A model generated the notes under the pieces. It had not been told where the DNA came from, did no database searches, and saw nothing but the letters and a program-made list of their open reading frames with translations. From assembly GCF_016909015.1 (NCBI RefSeq), contig NZ_JAFBFA010000040.1, positions 1-48,968 of the forward strand: 48,968 bases of DNA, written 5' to 3'. How positions within the stretch are numbered: position 1 is the first letter of the stretch; each line of letters starts with the position of its first letter. Source of the DNA: Gracilibacillus alcaliphilus. Its GTDB lineage: Bacteria; Bacillota; Bacilli; Bacillales; Amphibacillaceae. A program made the position numbers and the translations under genes. Shown one piece after another: positions 26,895 through 35,283 of this stretch.

Positions 26895-28459
26895 TGAAAA
26901 CTTTTAAAAACCCAATTATTCCAGGTTTTTACCCAGATCCATCTATTTGCCGGGTGGAGGATGACTATTACTTGGTAACATCTAGTTTTGAATATTTTCC
27001 AGGTGTGCCGATTTTCCATAGTAAAGATTTGGTTCATTGGCGGCAAATTGGCCATGTACTAGACCGGCCAGAGCAATTAAATTTGGATCAAACGCCTTAT
27101 TCCAGAGGGATATATGCACCAACGATTCGATATCATGAGGGAATTTTCTATATGATTACGACCTTTGTCGTTAGTCCCACTGGTGCGCGAAGGAATTTTT
27201 ATGTGACGGCAACTGATCCGGCTGGTCCTTGGTCCAATCCAATTTGGCTGCCAGATGCACCAGGTATTGATCCGTCACTGCTATTTGATGACGATGGCAA
27301 AGTATATTACACCGGTAATCGTAAGCCGCCTGCTGGTCAGTTGTATAAAAAGCATAATGAAATCTGGCTTCAGGAATTAGATACTGAAACAGGCAAGCTG
27401 ATTGGCGAGAAATACAGCTTATGGGATGGGGCCTTGAAGAATGCCCATGCGCAAGAAGCGCCTCATTTATATAAAATAAACGGCTGGTATTATCTCATCA
27501 TCGCGGAAGGCGGAACCGGCCATACCCATGCGGTTACGATTGCCCGGAGCAAGAGTGTGACAGGGCCTTATGAGATGACGGAAACGAATCCGATTTTAAC
27601 CCATCGTCACTTAGGAAAGCAGCATCCAATTGTTAATGTAGGGCATGCCGATATCGTTCAAACCCAATTTGGTGATTGGTGGATGGTATGTCTGGCTTCC
27701 AGACCGTATGGCGGTTATTACCGCAATCTTGGCCGGGAAACTTTTTTAGTTCCATTTGTCTGGGAAGATGGCTGGCCGATTGTCAATCCTGGCAAAGGAG
27801 TGATTGAGCCAGAGATGGAATTTCCTCATTTACCAGAGCATAAATGGCCGGCACAGCCGTTGCATGATTCCTTTGAATCTACAAAACTTGCCGATCAATG
27901 GAATTTTATCCGTACGCCGCGTGGTGATTTTTGGTCGTTATCCGAGCGGAAGGGGCATCTGCGTCTAAAGGCTAAGCCAGAAAACATTATGGAGGAAGAG
28001 AATCCATCCTTTGTTGGCAGAAGACAGCAGCATATTAACTTTTATGCCGAACTCGTTGTTGAATTCAAACCAGAAAAAGCCACAGACAGTGCAGGATTGG
28101 TATTGTTACAGAATCATAACTATCAAATACGGGTGGAGATGGTGTCAGAAAATGATCAACTGGCGGTAAAGTTAACTAGAAGAGAGGCTGGAGAGGATCA
28201 ACAGATTGCCCGGCAGCCTCTATCCATCAACAAGATTTATTTAGGAGTAGAAGCAGTTGGGCAAGACTATACTTTTACTTATGCAACAGAACTTAGTGAG
28301 TGGCGTGTGTTAGCTGAAAAGGTAGACGGCCGCATCTTAAGTACAGATATGGCTGGTGGTTTTGTTGGTGCCTATCTAGGCATGTATTGTTCAGGGAATG
28401 GTGAAGCAAGCACGGCTTATGCCGATTTTGATTGGTTTGAATATCAGGGAAGGGAATGA
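26894..28459 (+). CDS. GH43 beta-xylosidase/arabinofuranosidase-like enzyme
   Basis: A 521-residue two-domain protein: a five-bladed propeller GH43 domain (about 1-310) and a C-terminal beta-sandwich (about 325-518) of the type found in XynB-like enzymes. The catalytic base is Asp15 in 'FYPDPS', the pKa modulator Asp126 in 'GIDPSL', and the acid Glu188 in 'AQEAPHLYK'. It has no signal peptide. In this operon it probably removes xylose or arabinose side groups from imported pectic oligosaccharides. Its ATG overlaps the GH28 stop by one base, showing tight coupling. Substrate specificity cannot be fixed from the sequence. Confidence 0.88.
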   Translation: MKTFKNPIIPGFYPDPSICRVEDDYYLVTSSFEYFPGVPIFHSKDLVHWRQIGHVLDRPEQLNLDQTPYSRGIYAPTIRYHEGIFYMITTFVVSPTGARRNFYVTATDPAGPWSNPIWLPDAPGIDPSLLFDDDGKVYYTGNRKPPAGQLYKKHNEIWLQELDTETGKLIGEKYSLWDGALKNAHAQEAPHLYKINGWYYLIIAEGGTGHTHAVTIARSKSVTGPYEMTETNPILTHRHLGKQHPIVNVGHADIVQTQFGDWWMVCLASRPYGGYYRNLGRETFLVPFVWEDGWPIVNPGKGVIEPEMEFPHLPEHKWPAQPLHDSFESTKLADQWNFIRTPRGDFWSLSERKGHLRLKAKPENIMEEENPSFVGRRQQHINFYAELVVEFKPEKATDSAGLVLLQNHNYQIRVEMVSENDQLAVKLTRREAGEDQQIARQPLSINKIYLGVEAVGQDYTFTYATELSEWRVLAEKVDGRILSTDMAGGFVGAYLGMYCSGNGEASTAYADFDWFEYQGRE

Positions 28460-28465
28460 GTACAG

Positions 28466-29560
28466 TTGACCGTACAACAAATAACAGCACTTGGCTGGGC
28501 AAAGAAGGCCTGTGACACGCTGATGGATACATATCAGCCAGTTCAATTACCTCCTGCTAATCGCTGGCATTATCACCAAGGGGTATTCCTTTGCGGGGTG
28601 CAGGATCTTTATCAGTTAACAGGGGAAGAGAGATATTATCAGTATTATAAAGAATATGTTGATCAACTGATCGATGAGGAAGGCAATTTCTATTTTGCCA
28701 GAAGCGAACTGGACGCCATCCAGCCTGGTTTGTTATTATTACCATTATATGAGAAGACGAAAGCACGTAAATACCGTGCAGCAGCGAGTAAGCTCAGATA
28801 TTTATTAAATACCTTAAATAAAACGAAGGAAGGAGGGTTTTGGCATAAAGATAAATATCCTTATCAAATGTGGTTAGATGGCTTATATATGGCAGGCCCG
28901 TTTGCTATTCGCTATGGTCAGATGTTTGATGAACCAGAGTTAATAGAACTAGTAATAAAACAAGAATCGTTAATGCGCAAACACACACAGAAAGAGAATG
29001 GTCTGTATTATCACGGCTATGACGAGAGTAAACAAACTCCATGGTCCACAGAAAAAGGGCATGCTCCTGAAGTATGGGGCAGGGCGCTTGGCTGGTACGC
29101 GATGGTGACGGTGAATTTTATTGAAATGCTGCCATCTGATCATCCCAAGGTCGAAGAATGGAAAGAAGTCGTTCAGCAATTAATCGAGGCATTGATCACC
29201 TTCCAAGATGAAGAGACGGGACTGTGGTATCAAGTCGTCGATAAGCCGAATGAACCGAATAATTATCTGGAAAGTTCTTGTTCCTGCTTATTTATCTATG
29301 CGATTGCCAAAGCAGTTCATAAAGGTTATGTAAACACTGCATTTTTACAAAAGGCAGAAAAAGGTTACCGAGGTCTATTAGAGCATAAGGTAGCAGTTGA
29401 TCAGGCTGGCCAGTTTAAATTGCATGATATTTGTATTGGTACCTCAATCGGCACGTATGATTATTATGTGGAGCGTGAGACAAGTACGAATGATTTACAT
29501 GGAGTAGGTGCCTTTGTCTTAGCTAGTGTGCAGTTAGCGATTGGAAAAGGAGAAGTATAA
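28466..29560 (+). CDS. GH105 unsaturated rhamnogalacturonyl hydrolase (YteR/YesR family)
   Basis: A 364-residue alpha/alpha-barrel enzyme with the family signature 'YQMWLDGLYMAGPF', where Asp138 is the catalytic residue equivalent to Asp143 of YteR. 'APEVWGRALGWYAM' and the C-terminal 'GTSIGTYDYYVER' region also fit. GH105 enzymes remove the 4,5-unsaturated galacturonate left at the non-reducing end by pectate or rhamnogalacturonan lyases. The product feeds KdgF, KduI and KduD encoded in the same operon. The start is TTG with AGGG upstream, seven bases after the GH43 stop. No signal peptide, so it is cytoplasmic. Confidence 0.93.
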   Translation: MTVQQITALGWAKKACDTLMDTYQPVQLPPANRWHYHQGVFLCGVQDLYQLTGEERYYQYYKEYVDQLIDEEGNFYFARSELDAIQPGLLLLPLYEKTKARKYRAAASKLRYLLNTLNKTKEGGFWHKDKYPYQMWLDGLYMAGPFAIRYGQMFDEPELIELVIKQESLMRKHTQKENGLYYHGYDESKQTPWSTEKGHAPEVWGRALGWYAMVTVNFIEMLPSDHPKVEEWKEVVQQLIEALITFQDEETGLWYQVVDKPNEPNNYLESSCSCLFIYAIAKAVHKGYVNTAFLQKAEKGYRGLLEHKVAVDQAGQFKLHDICIGTSIGTYDYYVERETSTNDLHGVGAFVLASVQLAIGKGEV

Positions 29561-30246
29561 TGACAGCGTTTCAGCTATTCTTAGCGGGAGATTCGACGAT
29601 GTCTGATTATCCCGCAGATGACTACCCGCGAATGGGGTGGGGGCAGGTCTTATCTGATTACTTCGATGATAAGGTGTCAATTTGTAATCATGCGGCTTCA
29701 GGCAGGAGTACAAAATCTTTTATTGATGAAGGGCGGTGGGAACAGATAACAGCAGTTTGGCAGCCGGGAGATTATGTTTTTATTCAGTTTGGTCATAATG
29801 ATCAAAAACCGGATGTGGAAAGAGCTACCGATCCCTTTACCAGCTATGCCGCCAACTTGCGTTTTTTTATCGAACAGGCAAGGGCTGCGGAAGTGACACC
29901 TGTGCTGCTAACTTCTATTGCCCGCAGACACTTTGATGATCAAGGAATATTACAAGACACACATGGGCTATACCCGGAAGCAATGAGGCAAGTAGCCAAG
30001 CTGCAGCAAGTCATGTGCCTCGATATGCTAAAACGGTCGAGTCAATTGTTGATGAAGCTAGGGGAACAGGGTTCTAAATCGCTGTTTATGCAGCTTGCAC
30101 CTGGCGTGTATCCTAATTACCCATTAGGAGAACAAGATGATACACATCTGACAGAAAAGGGAGCACAGGCACACAGTAAGCTTTGTATCGAGGAATTAAG
30201 GCTGATTCATCATCCCTTAGCCCAATATGTGAAGGGAAATAAATAA
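29560..30246 (+). CDS. rhamnogalacturonan acetylesterase (YesT/RhgT-like SGNH esterase)
   Basis: A 228-residue SGNH hydrolase. Block I 'LAGDSTMSDY' carries the nucleophile Ser12, block III 'QFGHNDQKP' the oxyanion Asn, and block V 'DDTHLTEKG' the Asp-His pair. 'HAASGRSTKSF' supplies the block II Gly. This is the pattern of rhamnogalacturonan acetylesterases such as B. subtilis YesT, which remove O-acetyl groups from galacturonate residues. There is no signal peptide, so deacetylation occurs after uptake. The ATG overlaps the GH105 stop codon by one base. Confidence 0.9.
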   Translation: MTAFQLFLAGDSTMSDYPADDYPRMGWGQVLSDYFDDKVSICNHAASGRSTKSFIDEGRWEQITAVWQPGDYVFIQFGHNDQKPDVERATDPFTSYAANLRFFIEQARAAEVTPVLLTSIARRHFDDQGILQDTHGLYPEAMRQVAKLQQVMCLDMLKRSSQLLMKLGEQGSKSLFMQLAPGVYPNYPLGEQDDTHLTEKGAQAHSKLCIEELRLIHHPLAQYVKGNK

Positions 30247-30273
30247 ACAACATACTCAAAGGAGGACATAAAG

Positions 30274-31104
30274 ATGGACGTACGTTATGCAAATCATCCG
30301 GAAGAAATAAAAAGGTATAATACAGATGAATTGAGAGAGAAATTTTTAGTAGAGAAACTATTTGAACCTGGTCATGTACACTTAACTTACACCCATGTGG
30401 ATCGAATGATTTTTGGCGGTGCCACACCGACAACACAAGAATTAACGATCAAACTGGATAAGCAATTAGGTGTGGACTATTTTCTCGAGAGAAGAGAGCT
30501 GGGTATTATTAATATTGGTGCGGCAGGTTATGTGGTACTGGATGGTGAGAAATACGAGATGAATCAGTATGACGGTCTGTATGTAGGCCGTGGAACAAAA
30601 GAAGTTTGGTTTGGATCTGAACACCCAGCACAGCCTGCCAAATTTTATTTGTTATCTTCACCTGCACATCACACCTATCCAACGGTTAAGATAGCTAAAA
30701 AGGATATTAAGCCTTTGGAATTGGGCGAAACTGCCACATTAAATGAGCGTAAAATTCATCAATATATTCATCCTAATGTCTGTGAAAGCTGTCAGCTGCA
30801 AATGGGCCTGACCATGTTGCAGCCGGGCAGTGTCTGGAACACGATGCCTGCTCATACCCATGATCGTCGCAGTGAGGTATATCTCTATTTTGATATGGAA
30901 GAAGATACGAGAGCTTTTCATTTTATGGGGGAACCTCAGGAAACAAGACATCTTATCTTAAAAAATGAACAGGCAGTCATCTCGCCAAGCTGGTCAATTC
31001 ATTGTGGCACAGCGACGAGTAATTATACTTTTATTTGGGGAATGTGTGGAGAGAACATTACGTATACAGATATGGATCACATTCCAATGGATCAATTACG
31101 CTAG
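30274..31104 (+). CDS. kduI: 5-keto-4-deoxyuronate isomerase KduI
   Basis: A 276-residue bicupin isomerase that converts 5-keto-4-deoxyuronate to 2,5-diketo-3-deoxygluconate. Family landmarks are 'HLTYTHVDRMIFGGATP', 'YFLERRELGIINIG' and the metal site 'MPAHTHDRRSEVYLYF'. The 'WSIHCGT' and 'WGMCGEN' segments close the second cupin. The length is as usual for KduI. AAAGGAGG precedes the ATG. It directly follows the acetylesterase gene and precedes kduD. Confidence 0.96.
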   Translation: MDVRYANHPEEIKRYNTDELREKFLVEKLFEPGHVHLTYTHVDRMIFGGATPTTQELTIKLDKQLGVDYFLERRELGIINIGAAGYVVLDGEKYEMNQYDGLYVGRGTKEVWFGSEHPAQPAKFYLLSSPAHHTYPTVKIAKKDIKPLELGETATLNERKIHQYIHPNVCESCQLQMGLTMLQPGSVWNTMPAHTHDRRSEVYLYFDMEEDTRAFHFMGEPQETRHLILKNEQAVISPSWSIHCGTATSNYTFIWGMCGENITYTDMDHIPMDQLR

Positions 31105-31115
31105 GAGGTTATCAC

Positions 31116-31898
31116 ATGGGAAAAGGACTGCAGGATTTTTCATTAGACTATTTCTCTTTAACAGGAAAAACAGCAATTATTACGGGAGGAAATACGGGGC
31201 TGGGTCAAGCTTATACTGTAGCATTGGCCAAGGCTGGTGCCAATGTATTTATCGTCACTCATGGCACTAATTGGGAGGATACTAAGCATGAATTAGCAGG
31301 AAGCGAAGGGGAGGCAGTATTCCATCAAGCTGATTTAGCAGATCGTGATCAGTTGAAACAAGTGATTCCAGCGTGTAAAAAGGCTTTTGGTACAGTGGAT
31401 ATCTTGATAAACAATGCAGGAACGATTCGCCGTAATCCATTGCTGGACTATAGGGAAGAAGATTGGGACGATGTATTGGCGTTGAATTTGGATGCGGTTT
31501 ATTTATTAAGTCAAGCGGCAGCTAAGGAAATGGTCCAGCAAGGCAGCGGCAAAATTATTAATATTGCTTCGATGCTCTCCTTTCAAGGCGGCAAATTTAT
31601 TCCGCCATACACCGCTAGTAAACATGCGGTGGCAGGTCTGACCAAATCATTTGCTAATGAACTAGCCTCGGCAGGTATTCAAGTCAATGCGATTGCCCCA
31701 GGTTATTTTTCAACGAAGAACACAGCCCCGATCAGGACTGACGAACAGCGGAATGCCGAGATATTATCGCGTATACCTGCTGGTGAATGGGGCGACCCGA
31801 GTGAATTAATGGGAACGGTTGTATATTTAGCCAGTAAAGCCTCTGATTATATGAACGGACATGTGATAGTCGTGGATGGAGGCTGGTTAGCCAGATAG
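31116..31898 (+). CDS. kduD: 2-deoxy-D-gluconate 3-dehydrogenase KduD
   Basis: A 260-residue classical short-chain dehydrogenase. It has the cofactor motif 'TGGNTGLGQ' near residue 24, 'NNAG' and the catalytic 'YTASK' pair near residue 160. It reduces 2,5-diketo-3-deoxygluconate to 2-keto-3-deoxygluconate, the product that enters the KdgK/KdgA steps, which are not encoded in this window. The ATG at 31116 follows AGGAGG and is 12 bases after the kduI stop; upstream in-frame ATGs lie inside kduI. The kduI neighbour makes the assignment strong. Confidence 0.94.
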   Translation: MGKGLQDFSLDYFSLTGKTAIITGGNTGLGQAYTVALAKAGANVFIVTHGTNWEDTKHELAGSEGEAVFHQADLADRDQLKQVIPACKKAFGTVDILINNAGTIRRNPLLDYREEDWDDVLALNLDAVYLLSQAAAKEMVQQGSGKIINIASMLSFQGGKFIPPYTASKHAVAGLTKSFANELASAGIQVNAIAPGYFSTKNTAPIRTDEQRNAEILSRIPAGEWGDPSELMGTVVYLASKASDYMNGHVIVVDGGWLAR

Positions 31899-31917
31899 TT
31901 TCATAGGAGGGGTATAG

Positions 31918-32754
31918 ATGCAATTAGGGATTAGAGCCCATGATTTGGCCTTTGACCAACTGGACCAAATAGCAGAAACGGTAGCAGCCAAAGGCGTCCA
32001 GTGTGTCCAGCTGGCATTGGCGAAATCAATTCAATATATGTCGACAGCTACCGGTTCTTTAAGTCCAGGTTATGCGAAACATATCAAACAAACATTTGAT
32101 AAATATGGTGTAAATATTGCTATTTTAGGCTGTTATATTAATATGATCCATCCAGAAAAGCAGCAACGAGATCATTTATTGGAGCGATTTAAAGAACATC
32201 TTCGTTTTGCGCGGGATTTTGGCTGCAGTATCGTAGCTTCGGAGACGGGAAATGTGTATGAAAAAATGGGCTATACCGAGGACAATTTTACCGAGGCGGC
32301 CTTTCAACAAGTCGTCAAGAGTGTCCGTGTCTTAACAGATGAGGCGGAGAAATGGGGGGTGATCGTAGGGATTGAGGGTGGTGTGAACCATCCGATTCAT
32401 ACCCCTGAGAAAATGAAAAGATTACTCGATGAGATTGACTCCTCTCAGCTGCAAGTAATATTTGATCCTGCCAATTTTATGTCTCCTGGTAACTGTCAGG
32501 ATCAGGCTGCTGTTTTTCAAGAATCATTTGCTTTATTTGGAGATAGAATCGTTGCTGTGCATGCTAAAGATTTTATTTTGGAAGATCATAAGGTAAAGAT
32601 GGTTCCAGTCGGGCAAGGGCAGTTGCGTTATGATCTTCTGTTTGCATGGATCAAAAAACATAAACCGTTTATCGAGGTACTAATGGAAAATACGAAAGAG
32701 CCTTACATAGATGAGGGGAGGCGTTATTTACAGCAGATGTATCGAGAAGCTTAA
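31918..32754 (+). CDS. sugar phosphate isomerase/epimerase-like TIM barrel protein
   Basis: A 278-residue xylose-isomerase-like TIM-barrel protein. Metal-binding candidates are Glu in 'VGIEGGVNHP', Asp in 'VIFDPANFM', His in 'VAVHAKDF' and Glu in 'IEVLMEN'. AGGAGGGG precedes the ATG, 19 bases after kduD. It is the last intact gene of the pectin operon. It differs from the TIM-barrel protein at 13154-14002. A sugar-acid epimerase or isomerase is the natural guess, but no defined pectin step needs it, so its reaction is open. Confidence 0.8.
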   Translation: MQLGIRAHDLAFDQLDQIAETVAAKGVQCVQLALAKSIQYMSTATGSLSPGYAKHIKQTFDKYGVNIAILGCYINMIHPEKQQRDHLLERFKEHLRFARDFGCSIVASETGNVYEKMGYTEDNFTEAAFQQVVKSVRVLTDEAEKWGVIVGIEGGVNHPIHTPEKMKRLLDEIDSSQLQVIFDPANFMSPGNCQDQAAVFQESFALFGDRIVAVHAKDFILEDHKVKMVPVGQGQLRYDLLFAWIKKHKPFIEVLMENTKEPYIDEGRRYLQQMYREA

Positions 32755-32793
32755 GTTAGATAGGTAAAAGGATAGGAAAAGACTAGGGAAGCT

Positions 32794-32820
32794 AAGGTCT
32801 CTAATTACGAAAGAGGCCTT
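32794..32820 (+). terminator. weak hairpin after the pectin operon
   Basis: AAGGTCTCT and AGAGGCCTT pair over nine positions with one G-U. Only a short non-T stretch follows, so termination may be inefficient. The gap 32755-33097 shows no gene; besides this hairpin it contains a palindrome at 33014. Confidence 0.35.
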
Positions 32821-33013
32821 CTCATAGAAACGATAAATAAAGCATTAGTTTATGTATTTTTCCGGAAGCCAGATTTTCCGTGAATCAAAAAGAGTGCTTG
32901 TTTCCTTATAAAAGGAAGCGGAACGTACGGATACCCTGGTGGGCAATATATGCTTTTTAAATCCCGTTAAATTGAATTTTTATCTAATTTTCCTATAGGG
33001 GGGTGGTTAAATA

Positions 33014-33025
33014 TATAACGTTATA
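33014..33025. promoter_or_regulatory. AACGTT-centred palindrome upstream of the second binding-protein gene
   Basis: TATAACGTTATA is a perfect 12 bp palindrome that overlaps a TATAAT hexamer. It shares the AACGTT core with the palindrome before uxaE (36330-36345), so the same LacI-type repressor might bind both. Confidence 0.35.
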
Positions 33026-33097
33026 ATCTTATCAAGTATGTATAGACTTCTCTAACGGATTGGTGATCACATTTCTTACAAAAGGGGCGATTTGATA

Positions 33098-34605
33098 ATG
33101 AAGAAATGGTCGATAGTACTTCTTTTTTGCTGCGTTGTCTTAGCCGGGGGATTGCTTGTGGGCTGCAACAGTCAGGAAAGCAATACAGAAAATAAGCAAA
33201 GAACTAGTGACACTGAATCACAGGAAATTTCCATTATGCTGAACTTACATGTTCCTGAAGTTCCGGACAAACGTTTAGAAGAATTAATCGAGGAAGAAAC
33301 GAATACCGAACTGGACATTAAATGGGTACCAGATAACAATTATGCAGAAAGTTTAAATACCTCCATTGCTACAAATAACCTTCCAGATGTCTTTCTCTTA
33401 AAAGATGTTACCTTAGAGCAACAAAAAGATGCGATTAGGGATGATCAATACTGGGAAATCGGCCCCTATTTGATGATTATCCAAACTTATCTAAACTAAA
33501 TAAAGATATACTAAAAAACACTGCTGTTGATGGCAAGATATATACCTTGTACGCTGGCAGGCCGTTGTCTCGTCAAGGACTTATCTATCGAAAGGATTGG
33601 GCGGATAACCTTGGTCTTGAGGCACCTGAAAATTTGGATGAATTATATGAAATGCTGAGAGCTTTTACAGAAGATGATCCAGACGGCAATGGCGAGGATG
33701 ATACGATTGGTTTAACAGACCGTGAAATCTTAGGAACCTTTGAAAATATTGCTACATGGCATGGCGCCCCTAATAATTGGGGGGAGAAAGATGGTCAACT
33801 GTTACCACAATTTATGTTTCCTGAGTATCGAGAAGCGATGGACTACTTTAAACGTTTATTTGATAACGGATATATTAATAAAGATGCGCCAGTGACGAGC
33901 AAAATAGATCAACAGGAATTATTTAAAAATGGTACGGCGGGAGTATATATCGGAACGATGGGCGATGTGGAAAGTATGTATCAAGATGCACTGGCAATCA
34001 ATCCAGAGGTTGTCTTTGATGTACACAATTATATCGAAGGACCAGATGGGGAATATCGTACAAGAGCGATCCCTGGTTATGGAAGTATGCTGATTTTTCC
34101 AAAAGCAGCTGTGGAAACAGAAGAAGAATTACAAGGTATTCTATCATTTTTCGATTATTTGATGACACCTGAAGGGGCAAATCTTCTATTATGGGGTGTG
34201 GAAGGTGAACATTATGAAGTGGTTGACGGGAAAGGAAAAGTAATCGAAGAGAATAGAGATGCCTTTAACCGTGAAATATTACCTTATACTTCGTTAGAAA
34301 TTGGCGAGCCTGAGACAAATGGCCGTTACACGGGCTTTTTTGATTATGAACCAAGGACAAAGGCTGATGAATTATATATCGATAATAATGATTATTTAGT
34401 TCATGATCCAACAGCCTCACTAGAATCAGAAACCTGGGCTTCTCAATCGGAAACATTGACACAAATTATGACAGACGCAACCTATCAATATTTCCTTGGA
34501 CAAATAGATGATGATGGATTTGATCAAGCGATTGATAAATGGAAAGGAGCTGGAGGGACACAGGTTATCGAAGAATATAATCAACAATTACAAGAACAGA
34601 AGTAA
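33098..34605 (+). pseudogene. LplA/YtcQ-type binding lipoprotein, frameshifted
   Basis: A paralogue of the lipoprotein at 18769-20283, with lipobox LVGC (Cys23). The first part reads to 'DQYWEIGPYL' and then stops at 33499. The rest ('DDYPNLSKLNKDIL...') continues in another frame, because one base is missing between 33472 and 33473, where TTGGAT is expected and TTGAT is found. Restoring it gives a 502-residue protein of normal length. Conserved blocks 'GRPLSRQGLIYRKDWADNLGLEAPE' (in parts) and 'AFTEDDPDGNGEDDT' match the paralogue. AGGGGCG precedes the ATG at 33098. No permease gene follows, so it would have to share those at 20675-22760. Recent inactivation or a sequencing error are both possible. 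Confidence 0.85.
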
Positions 34606-34609
34606 AAAT

Positions 34610-34660
34610 AGAATCCTTTGTGAGTTGAAATCTATCGCTTACAAGGGGTTCTATTTTTTT
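34610..34660 (+). terminator. intrinsic terminator after the second binding-protein gene
   Basis: AGAATCCTTTGTGAG and CTTACAAGGGGTTCT pair over about 14 positions with a bulge and wobble, followed by ATTTTTTT. Confidence 0.8.
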
Positions 34661-34671
34661 GAACACGCACT
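34653..34671. repeat. possible right-end relic of the MITE-like repeat
   Basis: TTTTTTTGAACACGCACT repeats the outer right end of copy A (TTTTTGAACACGCACT, 21831-21846). The rest of the element is absent. Confidence 0.4.
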
Positions 34672-34744
34672 GAAAAGGCAATATTAATTAACTAATGATG
34701 AATTCTATGTTAATAATAGTAGAAAAGACAATGAGGTGATCTAG

Positions 34745-35203
34745 GTGCATCCACCAGATTATGAACATACTGATATCAATATGGTTAAAATGGAAGTGAA
34801 TTTAGACGATACACCAGGTGAATGGCTGGGGTATGTCATGGATAAGTTATTTGAAGCCGGAGCAAATGATGTCTATTACACGCCTATTTATATGAAAAAA
34901 AACCGGCCAGCGGTTCAATTACAATTACTTTGTGACGCAAATTTATTGGAAGCAATGAAGAAAATCTTATTGGAAGAGACGACGACTTTTGGAGTCCGTT
35001 ATTATCCATTGAGTGTATTTCGGATGGAAAGAGAGTCAAGACAAGTAGAGACAGAGTGGGGAACAGTTCGTGTAAAACAAGGGTGGTATAATGGACAATT
35101 GTTAAAAGAAGCTCCCGAATATGAGGATTGTCGGTCGATCGCAGAGACAAATCAGATTCCGTTAAAAGCAGTGTATGAGGCTGTTTGGAAACAGCTCAAC
35201 TGA
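34745..35203 (+). CDS. larC: LarC C-terminal domain protein (nickel insertion, LarC2)
   Basis: A 152-residue stand-alone version of the LarC C-terminal domain. 'VKMEVNLDDTPGEWLGYVMDKLFEAGANDVYY' (in parts), 'TPIYMKKNRPA', 'ETTTFGVRYY' and the end 'EYEDC...AETNQIPLKAVYEAV' are the LarC2 landmarks, which belong to the CTP-binding nickel insertase. The protein has its own GTG start with GAGGTGAT upstream. Its partner, the N-terminal domain, is encoded at 14229-15170 on the same strand, with the pectin island in between. In lactobacilli the two parts are joined by a programmed frameshift; here that is impossible, so the two proteins would have to associate. Confidence 0.88.
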   Translation: MHPPDYEHTDINMVKMEVNLDDTPGEWLGYVMDKLFEAGANDVYYTPIYMKKNRPAVQLQLLCDANLLEAMKKILLEETTTFGVRYYPLSVFRMERESRQVETEWGTVRVKQGWYNGQLLKEAPEYEDCRSIAETNQIPLKAVYEAVWKQLN

Positions 35204-35283
35204 GGCAGCGGGTAGGTACGTCAGCTGAACTGTATAGTTTACATGATTGCCTAACATTTTGAATCACCAATGGAATACTCCCC

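Noticed and set aside
15171..34744. Target-site duplications marking insertion of the pectin island between the larC halves
   Set aside because: The bases after larC1 and before larC2 were compared by eye and no matching direct repeats, integrase gene or tRNA end was found.
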